NCBI RefSeq assembly: GCF_029478095.1
Contig: NZ_JAKOAV010000001.1
Coordinates: 1 to 64,000 of the forward strand
DNA from: Pelotomaculum isophthalicicum JI
GTDB lineage: Bacteria > Bacillota > Desulfotomaculia > Desulfotomaculales > Pelotomaculaceae
Direction of reading: 5' to 3'
Length of the DNA stretch: 64,000 nucleotides
The notes beneath the pieces were generated by a model. The model was not told where the DNA came from and did no database searches. It worked only from the letters and a program-made list of their open reading frames with translations. The translations under genes and the position numbers were made by a program. Numbering within the stretch: the first letter of the stretch is position 1; each line of letters opens with the position of its first letter. Below, piece after piece: positions 1 to 5,820 of the stretch.

Positions 1-25
1 ACTTAAGGATTTAAAGCTTAAAGTC

Positions 26-790
26 ATGGCCCGAATGATAAGTGAACCAGACGCTGCATTACAAGACCTGTCCTTTGAGGAACGACTCGGAATTATGGTT
101 GAAAAGGAATGGCTCGCTAAGAAAAACGCCCGGCTCCAAAGACTCTTACATCGGGCCTCCCTCGGATTGAACGCTTGCATTGAAGATATTGATTATACCG
201 TGGATAGAACGATTGATAAAAAAACCATCCAGGCCCTGTCAACATGCTTCTTTATTGAACAGAAACTCAATATCGTGATTTCCGGTAAAACCGGAAGCGG
301 CAAATCATATATTGCTTGTGCCTTAGGAAACTGTGCCTGTCGGCACGGCTATACCGTCAAATACTTCAGAATCCCGGAACTCCTGCTGGAAATCCAGGCT
401 GCCAAAAGTGAAAACAGGTATGCAAGGTTTATGAATCAACTTCAAAATATTAAATTGCTGATATTAGACGACATTGGTCTTAAAGCATATACACTTGAAG
501 AAAGCAGGGACATTCTTGAAATAACCGAAAGCAGGTACAACAAAAGCTCGACCGTGCTATCGGGACAAGTTCCCCACACCCAGTGGTATGATTTGTTCCC
601 GGACCCTACAATAGCAGATGCCATAATGGATAGGTTTATTCACAATTCATATATCCTGGCTCTTGATTCAAAAAAATCAATGCGTGCAGTGATGGCCGAA
701 AAAACAATAAAAGATATGAAAATAACTATAGATATAGGTACGTATTCCGAGCGAAAACGATCACCAATTCCGACCGAAACTGATCACTGA
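26..790 (+). CDS. istB: IS21-family transposition helper ATPase IstB
   Basis: AAA+ ATPase that assists the IstA transposase of IS21 elements. Walker A is GKTGSGKS at residues 87-94 and Walker B is LLILDD at 144-149. The C-terminal third has the IstB-type stretch around PTIADAIMDRFIHNS. At 254 aa it is full length for the family. istA would lie upstream, outside the window. The C-terminal codons run into the right-end repeats of the element (745-815), as is common in IS21 elements. A second in-frame ATG lies at 35, so the exact start is uncertain. Confidence 0.9.
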   Translation: MARMISEPDAALQDLSFEERLGIMVEKEWLAKKNARLQRLLHRASLGLNACIEDIDYTVDRTIDKKTIQALSTCFFIEQKLNIVISGKTGSGKSYIACALGNCACRHGYTVKYFRIPELLLEIQAAKSENRYARFMNQLQNIKLLILDDIGLKAYTLEESRDILEITESRYNKSSTVLSGQVPHTQWYDLFPDPTIADAIMDRFIHNSYILALDSKKSMRAVMAEKTIKDMKITIDIGTYSERKRSPIPTETDH

Positions 791-815
791 TACTCATTCT
801 GAGGAAAAGCGATCA
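745..815 (+). repeat. IS21 right-end repeat array
   Basis: Three imperfect copies of TTCCGA-N-CGAAA-N-GATCA type sequence begin near 745, 768 and 797, overlapping and following the istB 3' end. The outermost copy ends in GCGATCA at 815. Multiple roughly 22-bp subterminal repeats ending in CA are typical of IS21 termini, so 815 is the probable right boundary. Confidence 0.6.
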
Positions 816-816
816 A

Positions 817-841
817 TAGTGCCTAATATTATAGACACTAC
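817..841. repeat. Palindromic motif, copy 1
   Basis: TAGTGCC-N10-GACACTA is a 7-bp inverted repeat with one mismatch. A second, better copy lies at 1265-1290 in the same orientation, and the two flank the small ORF between them. It begins two bases after the inferred IS21 right end. It could be an operator or the end of a small mobile cassette. Confidence 0.5.
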
Positions 842-860
842 CGGGGGGTTGAAAATAAAA

Positions 861-1250
861 ATGTTTATCCGCTGGAAAGGGCGATATGCTTATCTGGAAC
901 GGCGTTATAAGGACAATAATGGCAAAGTAAAATCTCAATCAAAATATCTTGGACAAAACCACTTATTGACGCTGGAGAAGATGGTAACTGCAAGTGAAAT
1001 TAGCGAACATGATTTCAAAATGTTAGCCGGCTGTGCTCCTGAGGGAATATTAAAAGCCACAAAGGATGGTGCGCTAACAATATATGATGAAGCTTCCTGC
1101 TTGCTCAGAAATCACAGAATAGCTATATTTTTCAATGGCAGTTGGCTGCCCGGCTTAGTGGTCAAAGATGAACATGGCTGGTATCTCAAAGATGATAGCG
1201 GCAACATTATTGGTTTGCGACCTGGAACAAGGATAAGGTTAATTCTTTGA
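861..1250 (+). CDS. Small DUF5348-like hypothetical protein
   Basis: About 129 aa from the ATG at 861, which follows a G-rich stretch at 843-848; an upstream GTG at 819 would start inside the palindrome and is less likely. The C-terminal part (FFNGSWLPG, GWYL, GLRPGTRIRL) resembles DUF5348, a small domain of unknown function common on mobile elements in clostridia. The N-terminal part (KGRYAYLERRYKDNNGKV, YLGQN) recalls the start of some IS1634-type transposases, but no catalytic residues follow. It lies just outside the IS21 end between two copies of one palindrome. Function unknown. Confidence 0.55.
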   Translation: MFIRWKGRYAYLERRYKDNNGKVKSQSKYLGQNHLLTLEKMVTASEISEHDFKMLAGCAPEGILKATKDGALTIYDEASCLLRNHRIAIFFNGSWLPGLVVKDEHGWYLKDDSGNIIGLRPGTRIRLIL

Positions 1251-1264
1251 GCCGGAAATCTTTT

Positions 1265-1290
1265 GTAGTGTCTAATATTTTGGACACTAC
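1265..1290. repeat. Palindromic motif, copy 2
   Basis: GTAGTGTC-N10-GACACTAC is a perfect 8-bp inverted repeat 15 bp after the small ORF's stop. It is nearly the same sequence and orientation as copy 1 (817-841). In RNA it would form a hairpin at the end of the transcript. Confidence 0.55.
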
Positions 1291-1376
1291 GACAACATAA
1301 AGATACTTAACTTACAGTTATGTCAAAAAAAGATTTAGTTACACAAGAAGTTAGTATATGTTCTTGTGTCACCAGT

Positions 1377-1468
1377 GGGTTGTGGACAGTGCCGTCCTGT
1401 GGACAACCTTGCCAGGTTGACCACAGGACTTGGATAACGCTCCGCGTTACCCACACTGTCCACAACCC
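1377..1468. repeat. Three-way-junction cruciform
   Basis: An outer perfect 15-bp inverted repeat (1377-1391 with 1454-1468, GGGTTGTGGACAGTG) encloses two further hairpins. One at 1394-1429 has a 9-bp and a 6-bp stem separated by a single A-A mismatch; the other, at 1435-1449, has a 6-bp stem TAACGC/GCGTTA. TGTGGACA and TGTCCACA recur and resemble DnaA boxes. This could be an origin-like or recombination structure. Confidence 0.65.
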
Positions 1469-1667
1469 CGGCGGCTATATAAAATTAAATAATGATATTC
1501 TCAATGAGCACAAAAAAGGAAAGGAAGAATTTTTATGACGAATACTTGATTTAAATTGGTCAGTGTGTTATGTAAAAAGTGCCAGCGTCGCTTCGCTCAG
1601 ATAACAATCGTTTTCGTTTCGGAATCACCTTAATGCATTACTGTAAAATCAAACAACCGACAAGCGG

Positions 1668-1758
1668 TGTCCGGATGCCTCCGGAATCACTGTCCGGATG
1701 TTTCCGGAACGGTGTCCGGATGTTCCCGGATTCGCTGTCCGGATAAACCGGAATACGC
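1668..1758 (+). repeat. Four 22-23 bp TGTCCGGAT repeats (IS21-end-like)
   Basis: TGTCCGGATG/A begins at 1668, 1691, 1713 and 1736, each unit followed by a second CCGGA half. Reiterated TGTCCGGA repeats are typical of one type of IS21 left terminus. No matching transposase follows: the next sequence is a truncated sugar transferase. I read this as a solo or deleted IS end; iterons are an alternative. Confidence 0.55.
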
Positions 1759-2295
1759 ATGCCTGATTTATATGAGATTATGCTGGCCCAGGCCAGGCTG
1801 GATCAGGTGGATGACGTGCCGGTGTTCACTGTCGGCCGTTTGAAGATACCGGAAGAATCCATGATTTTAAAAAGGTTGATTGATATTTGTCTTTCCCTCG
1901 TTGCGCTTGTGGTTACCGCGCCTTTGTGTATCCTGGTGGGCATTGCCGTAAAATTAGACTCGCCGGGGCCTGTTTTATACCGGCAAAAGCGTCTTACCAT
2001 GCAGGAAAAACCTTTTTATCTGTACAAGTTCCGTACCATGGTGGTCGACGCCGAACAGGAGAGCGGGCCGGTGCTGGCCTCGCAAGACGACCCGCGGGTT
2101 ACCAGGGTGGGGCGCTTGTTGCGGGCGGCCCGGATCGACGAAATCCCGCAGTTGCTGAACGTTTTGAAGGGTGATATGAGCATTGTGGGGCCGCGGCCGG
2201 AAAGACCTTTTTTCGTTAACGAGTTGGTAAAACAGGACCTGGCTATTTTACTGCAGACTGTAAAAGTAATGTTGATGAAAGACAGGGCCTCTTGA
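1759..2295 (+). pseudogene. Truncated polyprenyl-phosphate sugar-1-phosphate transferase
   Basis: The fragment starts in the linker of a polyprenyl glycosylphosphotransferase (PDLYEIMLAQA, DDVPVF), then has the last membrane helix and the catalytic bacterial sugar transferase domain ([52 protein letters not shown]). Frame homology stops after [14 protein letters not shown] and the last 20 or so residues are unrelated. The family's conserved C-terminal GITG block is missing, as are the N-terminal membrane helices. Both ends are therefore cut, the left one by the IS21-like repeat array. It belongs to a different subfamily from the intact transferase at 37154. Confidence 0.75.
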
Positions 2296-2319
2296 AGCCA
2301 ATTTTGGCACTTAAACATT

Positions 2320-2613
2320 TCACGGATGTTTTGTGACTGCCAGGATGGTGATTTGATCTTTATCCGGACCATAACACCAAAATATCCGGTAAGCCGCCGC
2401 GGTGGCTTGTTCAGCATATGCTTCGAAAACTTTTTCCCCCTCGGGGCCTTTCAGGCTGGTAAATTCGTGAGTTTGAAGACTTTTATGGCGGGGATTTTCA
2501 GCTAAAAGATAAAGGGCTTTTTTAACAGCTTTATATCTCTTGTTCAGCCCTCGATCGTTCTTAAGCGTATTTAATTGTTGTTTCGCCTGTTCAGTGATAT
2601 ATATCGTAAACAT
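2320..2613 (-). CDS. RelE/ParE-type toxin
   Basis: A 97-aa basic protein with RelE-superfamily character: N-terminal [12 protein letters not shown] helix, [15 protein letters not shown], and a C-terminal [10 protein letters not shown] strand followed by [10 protein letters not shown]. Such toxins usually act as ribosome-dependent mRNA nucleases or on gyrase. It begins 13 bp after the stop of the upstream antitoxin-like gene on the same strand, a typical co-transcribed pair. It converges on the truncated sugar transferase. Confidence 0.7.
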   Translation of the reverse strand: MFTIYITEQAKQQLNTLKNDRGLNKRYKAVKKALYLLAENPRHKSLQTHEFTSLKGPEGEKVFEAYAEQATAAAYRIFWCYGPDKDQITILAVTKHP

Positions 2614-2626
2614 TTTTTACCCCATG

Positions 2627-2908
2627 CTAAAGCTCATTAAGATCCAGGCGGGAAATTTTACCCTCGGAAGCGTCTTTAATGCCTTTAAGAACGCCTTCCA
2701 GGGCTTCTCTGTCCTGAAAGAGCCATAATTCGGAGGCGGGGATTTCGACAATAGGCTGTAGAAAAACTTCGCCCCGGTTATTTTTATATATCCGTACTCT
2801 TTTATAACCTTTCATTAATTCACCAATGGTAAGCCTATTTCTTTCATCAATAGTTCGGGTATCAACTTCTTCGAATTCGCTGTTAACAAAAATAGTATTA
2901 TTATCCAT
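2627..2908 (-). CDS. Putative antitoxin of the RelE pair
   Basis: A 93-aa protein from the ATG at 2908, chosen over an in-frame ATG at 2938 because AGGTG sits 7 nt upstream of it. The N-terminal part (VDTRTIDERNRLTIGELM) looks like a small swapped-hairpin, AbrB-like or similar DNA-binding region, and the rest is an acidic tail that could wrap a toxin. I do not recognise a firm family. The antitoxin role is inferred from its position directly upstream of the RelE-like gene. Confidence 0.55.
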   Translation of the reverse strand: MDNNTIFVNSEFEEVDTRTIDERNRLTIGELMKGYKRVRIYKNNRGEVFLQPIVEIPASELWLFQDREALEGVLKGIKDASEGKISRLDLNEL

Positions 2909-2944
2909 GAATGCACCTGGTTTCTGAAATCTAAACAAATCATT

Positions 2945-3180
2945 TATTTAGATTCTCTCCCGCCCGACTAAACGGGAGGCAGTTTCACAGGATTCAACTG
3001 CGTAAGCTATGGACTCTCGTCCATATTCCGGGTGGCAGAAATGCCGCCTGGTTTTACAGTTCTGCCCGGAAGGGGGTGTTACCCACCGCCTTGGTTGATT
3101 TAACCTCCGCGCCCGACTTTCACCGCGTGTCTTTGCGACGCATCATCGGATGTAACTGCTTAGAAACCTTTTCCTCTCTA
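2945..3180 (-). ncRNA. Structured RNA candidate upstream of the TA pair
   Basis: No ORF, but dense hairpins: 2957-2978 (CTCCCG/CGGGAG), 2979-3001 (GCAGTT/AACTGC), 3009-3024 (ATGGAC/GTCCAT, tetraloop GAGA on the minus strand) and 3028-3069 (CCGGG-CAGAA pairing). On the minus strand it lies between a LexA-box promoter and the antitoxin gene. The compact terminal hairpin recalls the ends of IS200/IS605 or IscB-type omega/HEARO RNAs, but no TnpB or IscB gene is present. Assignment to a named family is uncertain; the structure itself is clear. Confidence 0.45.
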
Positions 3181-3221
3181 AATTTTACTTAACAATCATA
3201 TGCCACTCACCTCCTGTGTCT

Positions 3222-3251
3222 ATTATAAAATAGAACAGGTGTTCGTGTAAA
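3222..3251 (-). promoter_or_regulatory. Promoter with embedded LexA (SOS) box
   Basis: On the minus strand TTTACA (3251-3246) is followed after 18 bp by TATAAT (3227-3222). The spacer contains GAACACCTGTTC (3243-3232), a perfect match to the Firmicute LexA/DinR operator GAAC-N4-GTTC. Downstream is an AGGAGGTG ribosome site and a four-codon frame (ATG at about 3202 on the minus strand), then the structured RNA and the TA pair. The geometry predicts repression by LexA. Confidence 0.65.
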
Positions 3252-3407
3252 CATATTATTATTCTTTACATGCTTTTATTTAACTATTTCGTAGCTGCTT
3301 ACAACCTCCTCGTAATTATTATAATATCATTCCCATAGTGGGTCAATGGGATATGTTAATATAAATAATTATATTCCATACAGACACCGGGATATGTCTA
3401 CCGGTGA

Positions 3408-3556
3408 ATGTTAAGTACCGCCGGCCACTGGGCCAAGGATTACATTGCGACTGCGGCCGCGAACGGTATCGTCAACGGATACAGCGCGACGACATTCGGT
3501 CCTGATGACCCGATTACACGCGAGCAGATCGCGGTGATGATCGTCAGGGCGGTCAT
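3408..3556 (+). pseudogene. Fragment of an SLH-domain protein
   Basis: About 45 residues of a single SLH repeat (AGHWAKDYIATAAANGIVNGY, FGPDDPITREQIAVMIVRA) without signal peptide, other repeats or an adequate ribosome site. After the RA the reading frame continues into unrelated sequence at the promoter-bearing repeat (3570). It resembles the middle SLH repeats of the intact proteins at 16904 and 20744 and is a relic. Confidence 0.75.
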
Positions 3557-3569
3557 AGTGAAGATACGA

Positions 3570-3620
3570 TTGAGCAGAGTGGCAACGTTTGGTATACTAT
3601 GTTTATGTGATGCTGCGGGT
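3570..3620 (+). repeat. Promoter-bearing dispersed repeat, copy 1
   Basis: TTGAGC, 17 bp, TATACT (3570-3598), then TGTTTATGTGATGCTG. A second copy at 4803-4853 keeps the -35, spacing, -10 and following bases. It begins right after the SLH fragment. Confidence 0.5.
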
Positions 3621-3772
3621 CGATTTTTCTTGTTAATTGTCAAATTTTCTAGAAAATCGGGGGTGGGTTATGTTATTACTGATAATATGAATAACTCAAT
3701 TTATTGGATATTGTCATAATTGCGAAAAATTATGGCAGCATTGCGAATTAGCAGCGGACCCGGCATGCTCCG

Positions 3773-3798
3773 GACCCGGTCAATTTTCTGGCCGGGTC
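3773..3798. terminator. Hairpin, possible terminator
   Basis: GACCCGG and CCGGGTC form a perfect 7-bp stem with a 12-nt loop, followed by a short pyrimidine run. It may stop transcripts entering from the SLH fragment and promoter-bearing repeat. Confidence 0.4.
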
Positions 3799-3822
3799 TT
3801 CACTTGTAAGTTCATGATGGGT

Positions 3823-3855
3823 GAAAAAGCAAAACCGGCACTTTTAAATGCCGGT
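3823..3855 (-). terminator. Terminator of the HEPN/MNT operon
   Basis: On the minus strand ACCGGCA/TGCCGGT forms a 7-bp stem with an 8-nt loop followed by TTTTGCTTTTTC. It overlaps the 3' end of the nucleotidyltransferase gene. Confidence 0.6.
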
Positions 3856-4206
3856 CGTTTGGGTTAGTAACATACCTTTTTGTATTACCTCATTATACAA
3901 AAATGTTCCTTCTATGGCTTGATTGTACTCATCTCTGGTAAAAACATGCGGCTCAACTATTAGACCAGTATCAGCAAATTCCTCCATTAAAAAAACTGTT
4001 TCATTTATATAATCCTTACCAAATACTGGTGATACCACTGCAATATCAACATCGCTGTAAGGTTTGGGGATTCCTTTGGCGTATGAACCGAAAAGATACA
4101 CCCTATCAATTGGTATTTTATTACCCAAATTATTAATAACTTCTGTCAGTTTTTTGATGATGGTTTCTGTTGGGATAACCTCTCTTTTATTTTTTCTTTT
4201 AACCAC
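3844..4206 (-). CDS. MNT-type nucleotidyltransferase antitoxin
   Basis: A minimal nucleotidyltransferase of about 120 aa. The catalytic signature is GSYAKG followed by SDVDIAVV. In HEPN/MNT modules the MNT protein neutralises the HEPN RNase by AMP transfer. I chose the GTG at 4206: it lies one base after the HEPN stop and has GGAGG 10 nt upstream, inside the HEPN gene. The longer ATG-initiated frame to 4308 would overlap the HEPN gene by 101 bp and adds no conserved sequence. Confidence 0.8.
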   Translation of the reverse strand: MVKRKNKREVIPTETIIKKLTEVINNLGNKIPIDRVYLFGSYAKGIPKPYSDVDIAVVSPVFGKDYINETVFLMEEFADTGLIVEPHVFTRDEYNQAIEGTFLYNEVIQKGMLLTQTTGI

Positions 4207-4207
4207 T

Positions 4208-4573
4208 TTACCATCGCCTCCATGATACCAGGATTTTTTTAGCTTCTTCCTTATTGCATTTTGAGAATAACCTCTTTTTCCTTTCAGGATATCTGGCAGC
4301 AATCGCATAAGTTGTTAAAGCTCTTAAAAAGAACTTTTGCTCTACTGTTAATAATTCCGCAATTTCAGCATCCTGTGCAAGTATATACAGATCATGAATA
4401 GGGTCGGGATATTCATCCAGTGCTGTAATACATGCCTTCAAAATCTTTTCGACAGCTTGTTGACACATAAATGCACAATGTAAAAATTTATAATTTTTAT
4501 AACAAAGATTTGCAACGTCTAGATCTTCGTCAGATATTGCAAGCCATTCTTGAACTTTTTCTCTGGTAGACAT
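4208..4573 (-). CDS. HEPN-domain toxin
   Basis: A 121-aa helical HEPN protein (WLAISDEDLDVANLCYKN, CAFMCQQAVEKILKA, IHDLYILAQDA). Family members are RNases or partners of MNT proteins. The expected R-x4-6-H motif is not obvious; the candidate region ends ARYPERKKRL, so enzymatic activity cannot be asserted. The first gene of a two-gene operon with the MNT gene; a GGAGAAGG ribosome site precedes the ATG. Confidence 0.75.
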   Translation of the reverse strand: MSTREKVQEWLAISDEDLDVANLCYKNYKFLHCAFMCQQAVEKILKACITALDEYPDPIHDLYILAQDAEIAELLTVEQKFFLRALTTYAIAARYPERKKRLFSKCNKEEAKKILVSWRRW

Positions 4574-4646
4574 TTTTTTATTCCTTCTCCAGAATGCTTT
4601 CTTATTTGTCTATATATTATTACCTCCTTTTAATAATATCAAGCTT

Positions 4647-4739
4647 ATGCCAAAAATATTAGTCGGAATTGTAATAGGCAGTGATTCCGACTTGCCTGTT
4701 ATGAAGGATGCCGCTGCTGTCCATGACGAACTGGGAGTA
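4647..4739 (+). pseudogene. 5' fragment of purE (degraded duplicate)
   Basis: About 93 bp matching the 5' end of the intact purE at 59140 with roughly 11 mismatches, many at third positions. The peptide reads MPKILVGIVIGSDSDLP then VMKDAAAVHDELGV. Homology ends at 4739, inside a perfect 10-bp inverted repeat TAGTTTATAC/GTATAAACTA (4738-4747, 4768-4777). The frame stays open to 4811 but the rest is unrelated. Confidence 0.85.
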
Positions 4740-4777
4740 GTTTATACAATTTTTTGGGGTGCGGTTAGTATAAACTA
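4738..4777. repeat. 10-bp inverted repeat at the purE breakpoint
   Basis: TAGTTTATAC and GTATAAACTA are perfect inverted copies separated by 20 bp. The left arm coincides with the point where purE similarity ends, so it may mark the end of an inserted sequence or a recombination hot spot. Confidence 0.5.
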
Positions 4778-4802
4778 TTATCTTTCATGTGAACATACAT
4801 TA

Positions 4803-4853
4803 TTGAGTTGAGTGGTAACTTTTGGTATACTGTTTTTATTCGATGCTAAGAGT
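4803..4853 (+). repeat. Promoter-bearing dispersed repeat, copy 2
   Basis: TTGAGT, 17 bp, TATACT (4803-4831) and following bases match copy 1 at 3570-3620. It is followed by a Pro/Gln-rich open frame (about 4812-5072: PPPPAPV, PEAPVDKPVTPVEQQ) that looks like a linker from a lost surface protein. I see no full gene in 4574-5103. Confidence 0.5.
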
Positions 4854-5048
4854 CTGCCGCCCCCACCGGCGCCTGTAATCCAGTCGCCCGAGGCGCCGGT
4901 CGACAAGCCTGTAACGCCGGTTGAGCAGCAGAATCCGGAACAACAGCGACAAGTGACAATAGACGTTGTCAGTATTGTCACCCAATCACTGTCGCAACCT
5001 ATTTACATTTTCGTAATAATTTGTACGTCAGGGAGCATGCTTGTTGTT

Positions 5049-5089
5049 CTCTCAAAATTATTATATAATTAATGTGTAAATTTTGAGAG
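5049..5089. promoter_or_regulatory. Operator palindrome of the Phd/ParE operon
   Basis: CTCTCAAAATT (5049-5059) and AATTTTGAGAG (5079-5089) are perfect 11-bp inverted arms around an AT-rich core. The position immediately before the antitoxin ribosome site (GAGGAGGG) fits autorepression by the antitoxin or TA complex. Confidence 0.6.
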
Positions 5090-5103
5090 CGAGGAGGGAT
5101 ATT

Positions 5104-5376
5104 ATGCCGAATATCAGACCGATTTCGGAGTTAAGGAATAATGCCAATGAAATCTCCGAGTTTTGTCATAAAGAGCGTGAGCCGGTCTTTATCACTAAAA
5201 ACGGTGTTGGAGATATGGTGGTTATGAGCATTGAAACTTATGAGCGTCAGCAAGCGTTATTGGAGCTTTACGGAAAGTTGGCGGAAGCCGAGGCTGAGAT
5301 CGCAAACGGTGCGGCTGGTGAGGACTTTTTTAAGATTGCAAAGAAACTTAGGGCTGGAGTGCATGGAAAAATATAA
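5104..5376 (+). CDS. Phd/YefM-family antitoxin
   Basis: A 90-aa antitoxin from the ATG at 5104, 5-6 nt after GAGGAGGG; an ATG at 5083 is too early. Typical Phd/YefM N-terminus: IRPISELRNNANEIS, EREPVFITKNGVGDMVVMS, TYERQ. The acidic alpha-helical C-terminus (LAEAEAEIANGAAG) should bind the toxin. It overlaps the toxin start by 14 nt and a strong palindrome lies just upstream. Confidence 0.85.
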   Translation: MPNIRPISELRNNANEISEFCHKEREPVFITKNGVGDMVVMSIETYERQQALLELYGKLAEAEAEIANGAAGEDFFKIAKKLRAGVHGKI

Positions 5377-5665
5377 GCTGTTGATTTTCCCTTCTGCCAA
5401 GCAGGATTTACAGGATATTATTGATTATGTAAACGAACTTTCACCTGATGGGGCTATAAAGCTATATGACGAGATAGTGGAGAAGATAGGATCTCTGTCA
5501 CAAATGTCCCTAAGATGTCCTTTTGTTAAAAACCCATTGTTAAAAGTAAAAGGCTACCGTGTGCTTGTAGTGAATAATTATTTGTTGTTTTTTATTGTGA
5601 GGGAAAAGACAGTTGAGATCCGGCGAATTATTTATGGCCGAAGGCGGTATGAGTTTCTGTTTTGA
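5363..5665 (+). CDS. ParE/RelE-type toxin
   Basis: A 100-aa ParE-type toxin starting MEKYKLLIFPSAKQDLQDI, with GYRVLVVNNYLLFFIV and VEIRRIIYGRRRYEFLF. The ATG at 5363 overlaps the antitoxin end, so translation is coupled. The last codons and 3' flank (5645-5714) are repeated almost perfectly at 58236-58305, where only the end of the gene survives. Confidence 0.85.
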   Translation: MEKYKLLIFPSAKQDLQDIIDYVNELSPDGAIKLYDEIVEKIGSLSQMSLRCPFVKNPLLKVKGYRVLVVNNYLLFFIVREKTVEIRRIIYGRRRYEFLF

Positions 5666-5714
5666 GGATTAAGTCAAGCTAAACCACTGTGGTCATAAAA
5701 ACACTTAGATGAAA
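5645..5714 (+). repeat. 70-bp direct repeat, left copy
   Basis: Starts in the last codons of the ParE gene and extends past its stop. 69 of 70 bases match 58236-58305 (G at 5659 versus A at 58250). The two copies bracket the 52.6-kb surface-protein and polysaccharide region. Confidence 0.85.
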
Positions 5715-5729
5715 TTACAGTCAAAAAGC

Positions 5730-5759
5730 TTGTAATACAGGTAGACTTTGCCTTATAAT
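5730..5759 (+). promoter_or_regulatory. Promoter of the phosphatase-regulator operon
   Basis: TTGTAA, 18 bp, perfect TATAAT (5754-5759), about 60 bp before the PHP phosphatase start. The first promoter-like sequence inside the bracketed region. Confidence 0.55.
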
Positions 5760-5820
5760 GTTTTTAACGGCAACAGGAAACTGATTACTGATAAATGTTC
5801 TTAATAAGAGGGTGCCCTTT

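Larger units (their letters stand above)
1291..1758. other. Gene-free stretch with cruciform and repeats
   Basis: No convincing gene. An ATG-initiated frame at 1320-1538 exists but runs through the cruciform and lacks coding character. The stretch holds a nested inverted repeat (1377-1468), an AT-rich segment (about 1474-1500), a CGTTTTCG-CGGAAT motif near 1608 that resembles an IS21 left-end repeat, and four 22-23 bp repeats (1668-1758). Confidence 0.6.

Noticed and set aside
1320-1538. 72-aa open frame
   Set aside because: It runs through the cruciform, has no ribosome site and no recognisable protein features.
2016-2417. 133-aa minus-strand frame
   Set aside because: Opposite strand of the sugar transferase relic, overlapping the RelE gene; no coding features.
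2945-3180. Firm call as IscB/TnpB omega RNA
   Set aside because: No effector gene is present and I cannot verify the family consensus from memory, so it is kept as an unassigned structured RNA.
4812-5072. 86-aa Pro/Gln-rich frame as a gene
   Set aside because: It starts inside the promoter-bearing repeat, lacks a ribosome site and looks like a linker remnant.
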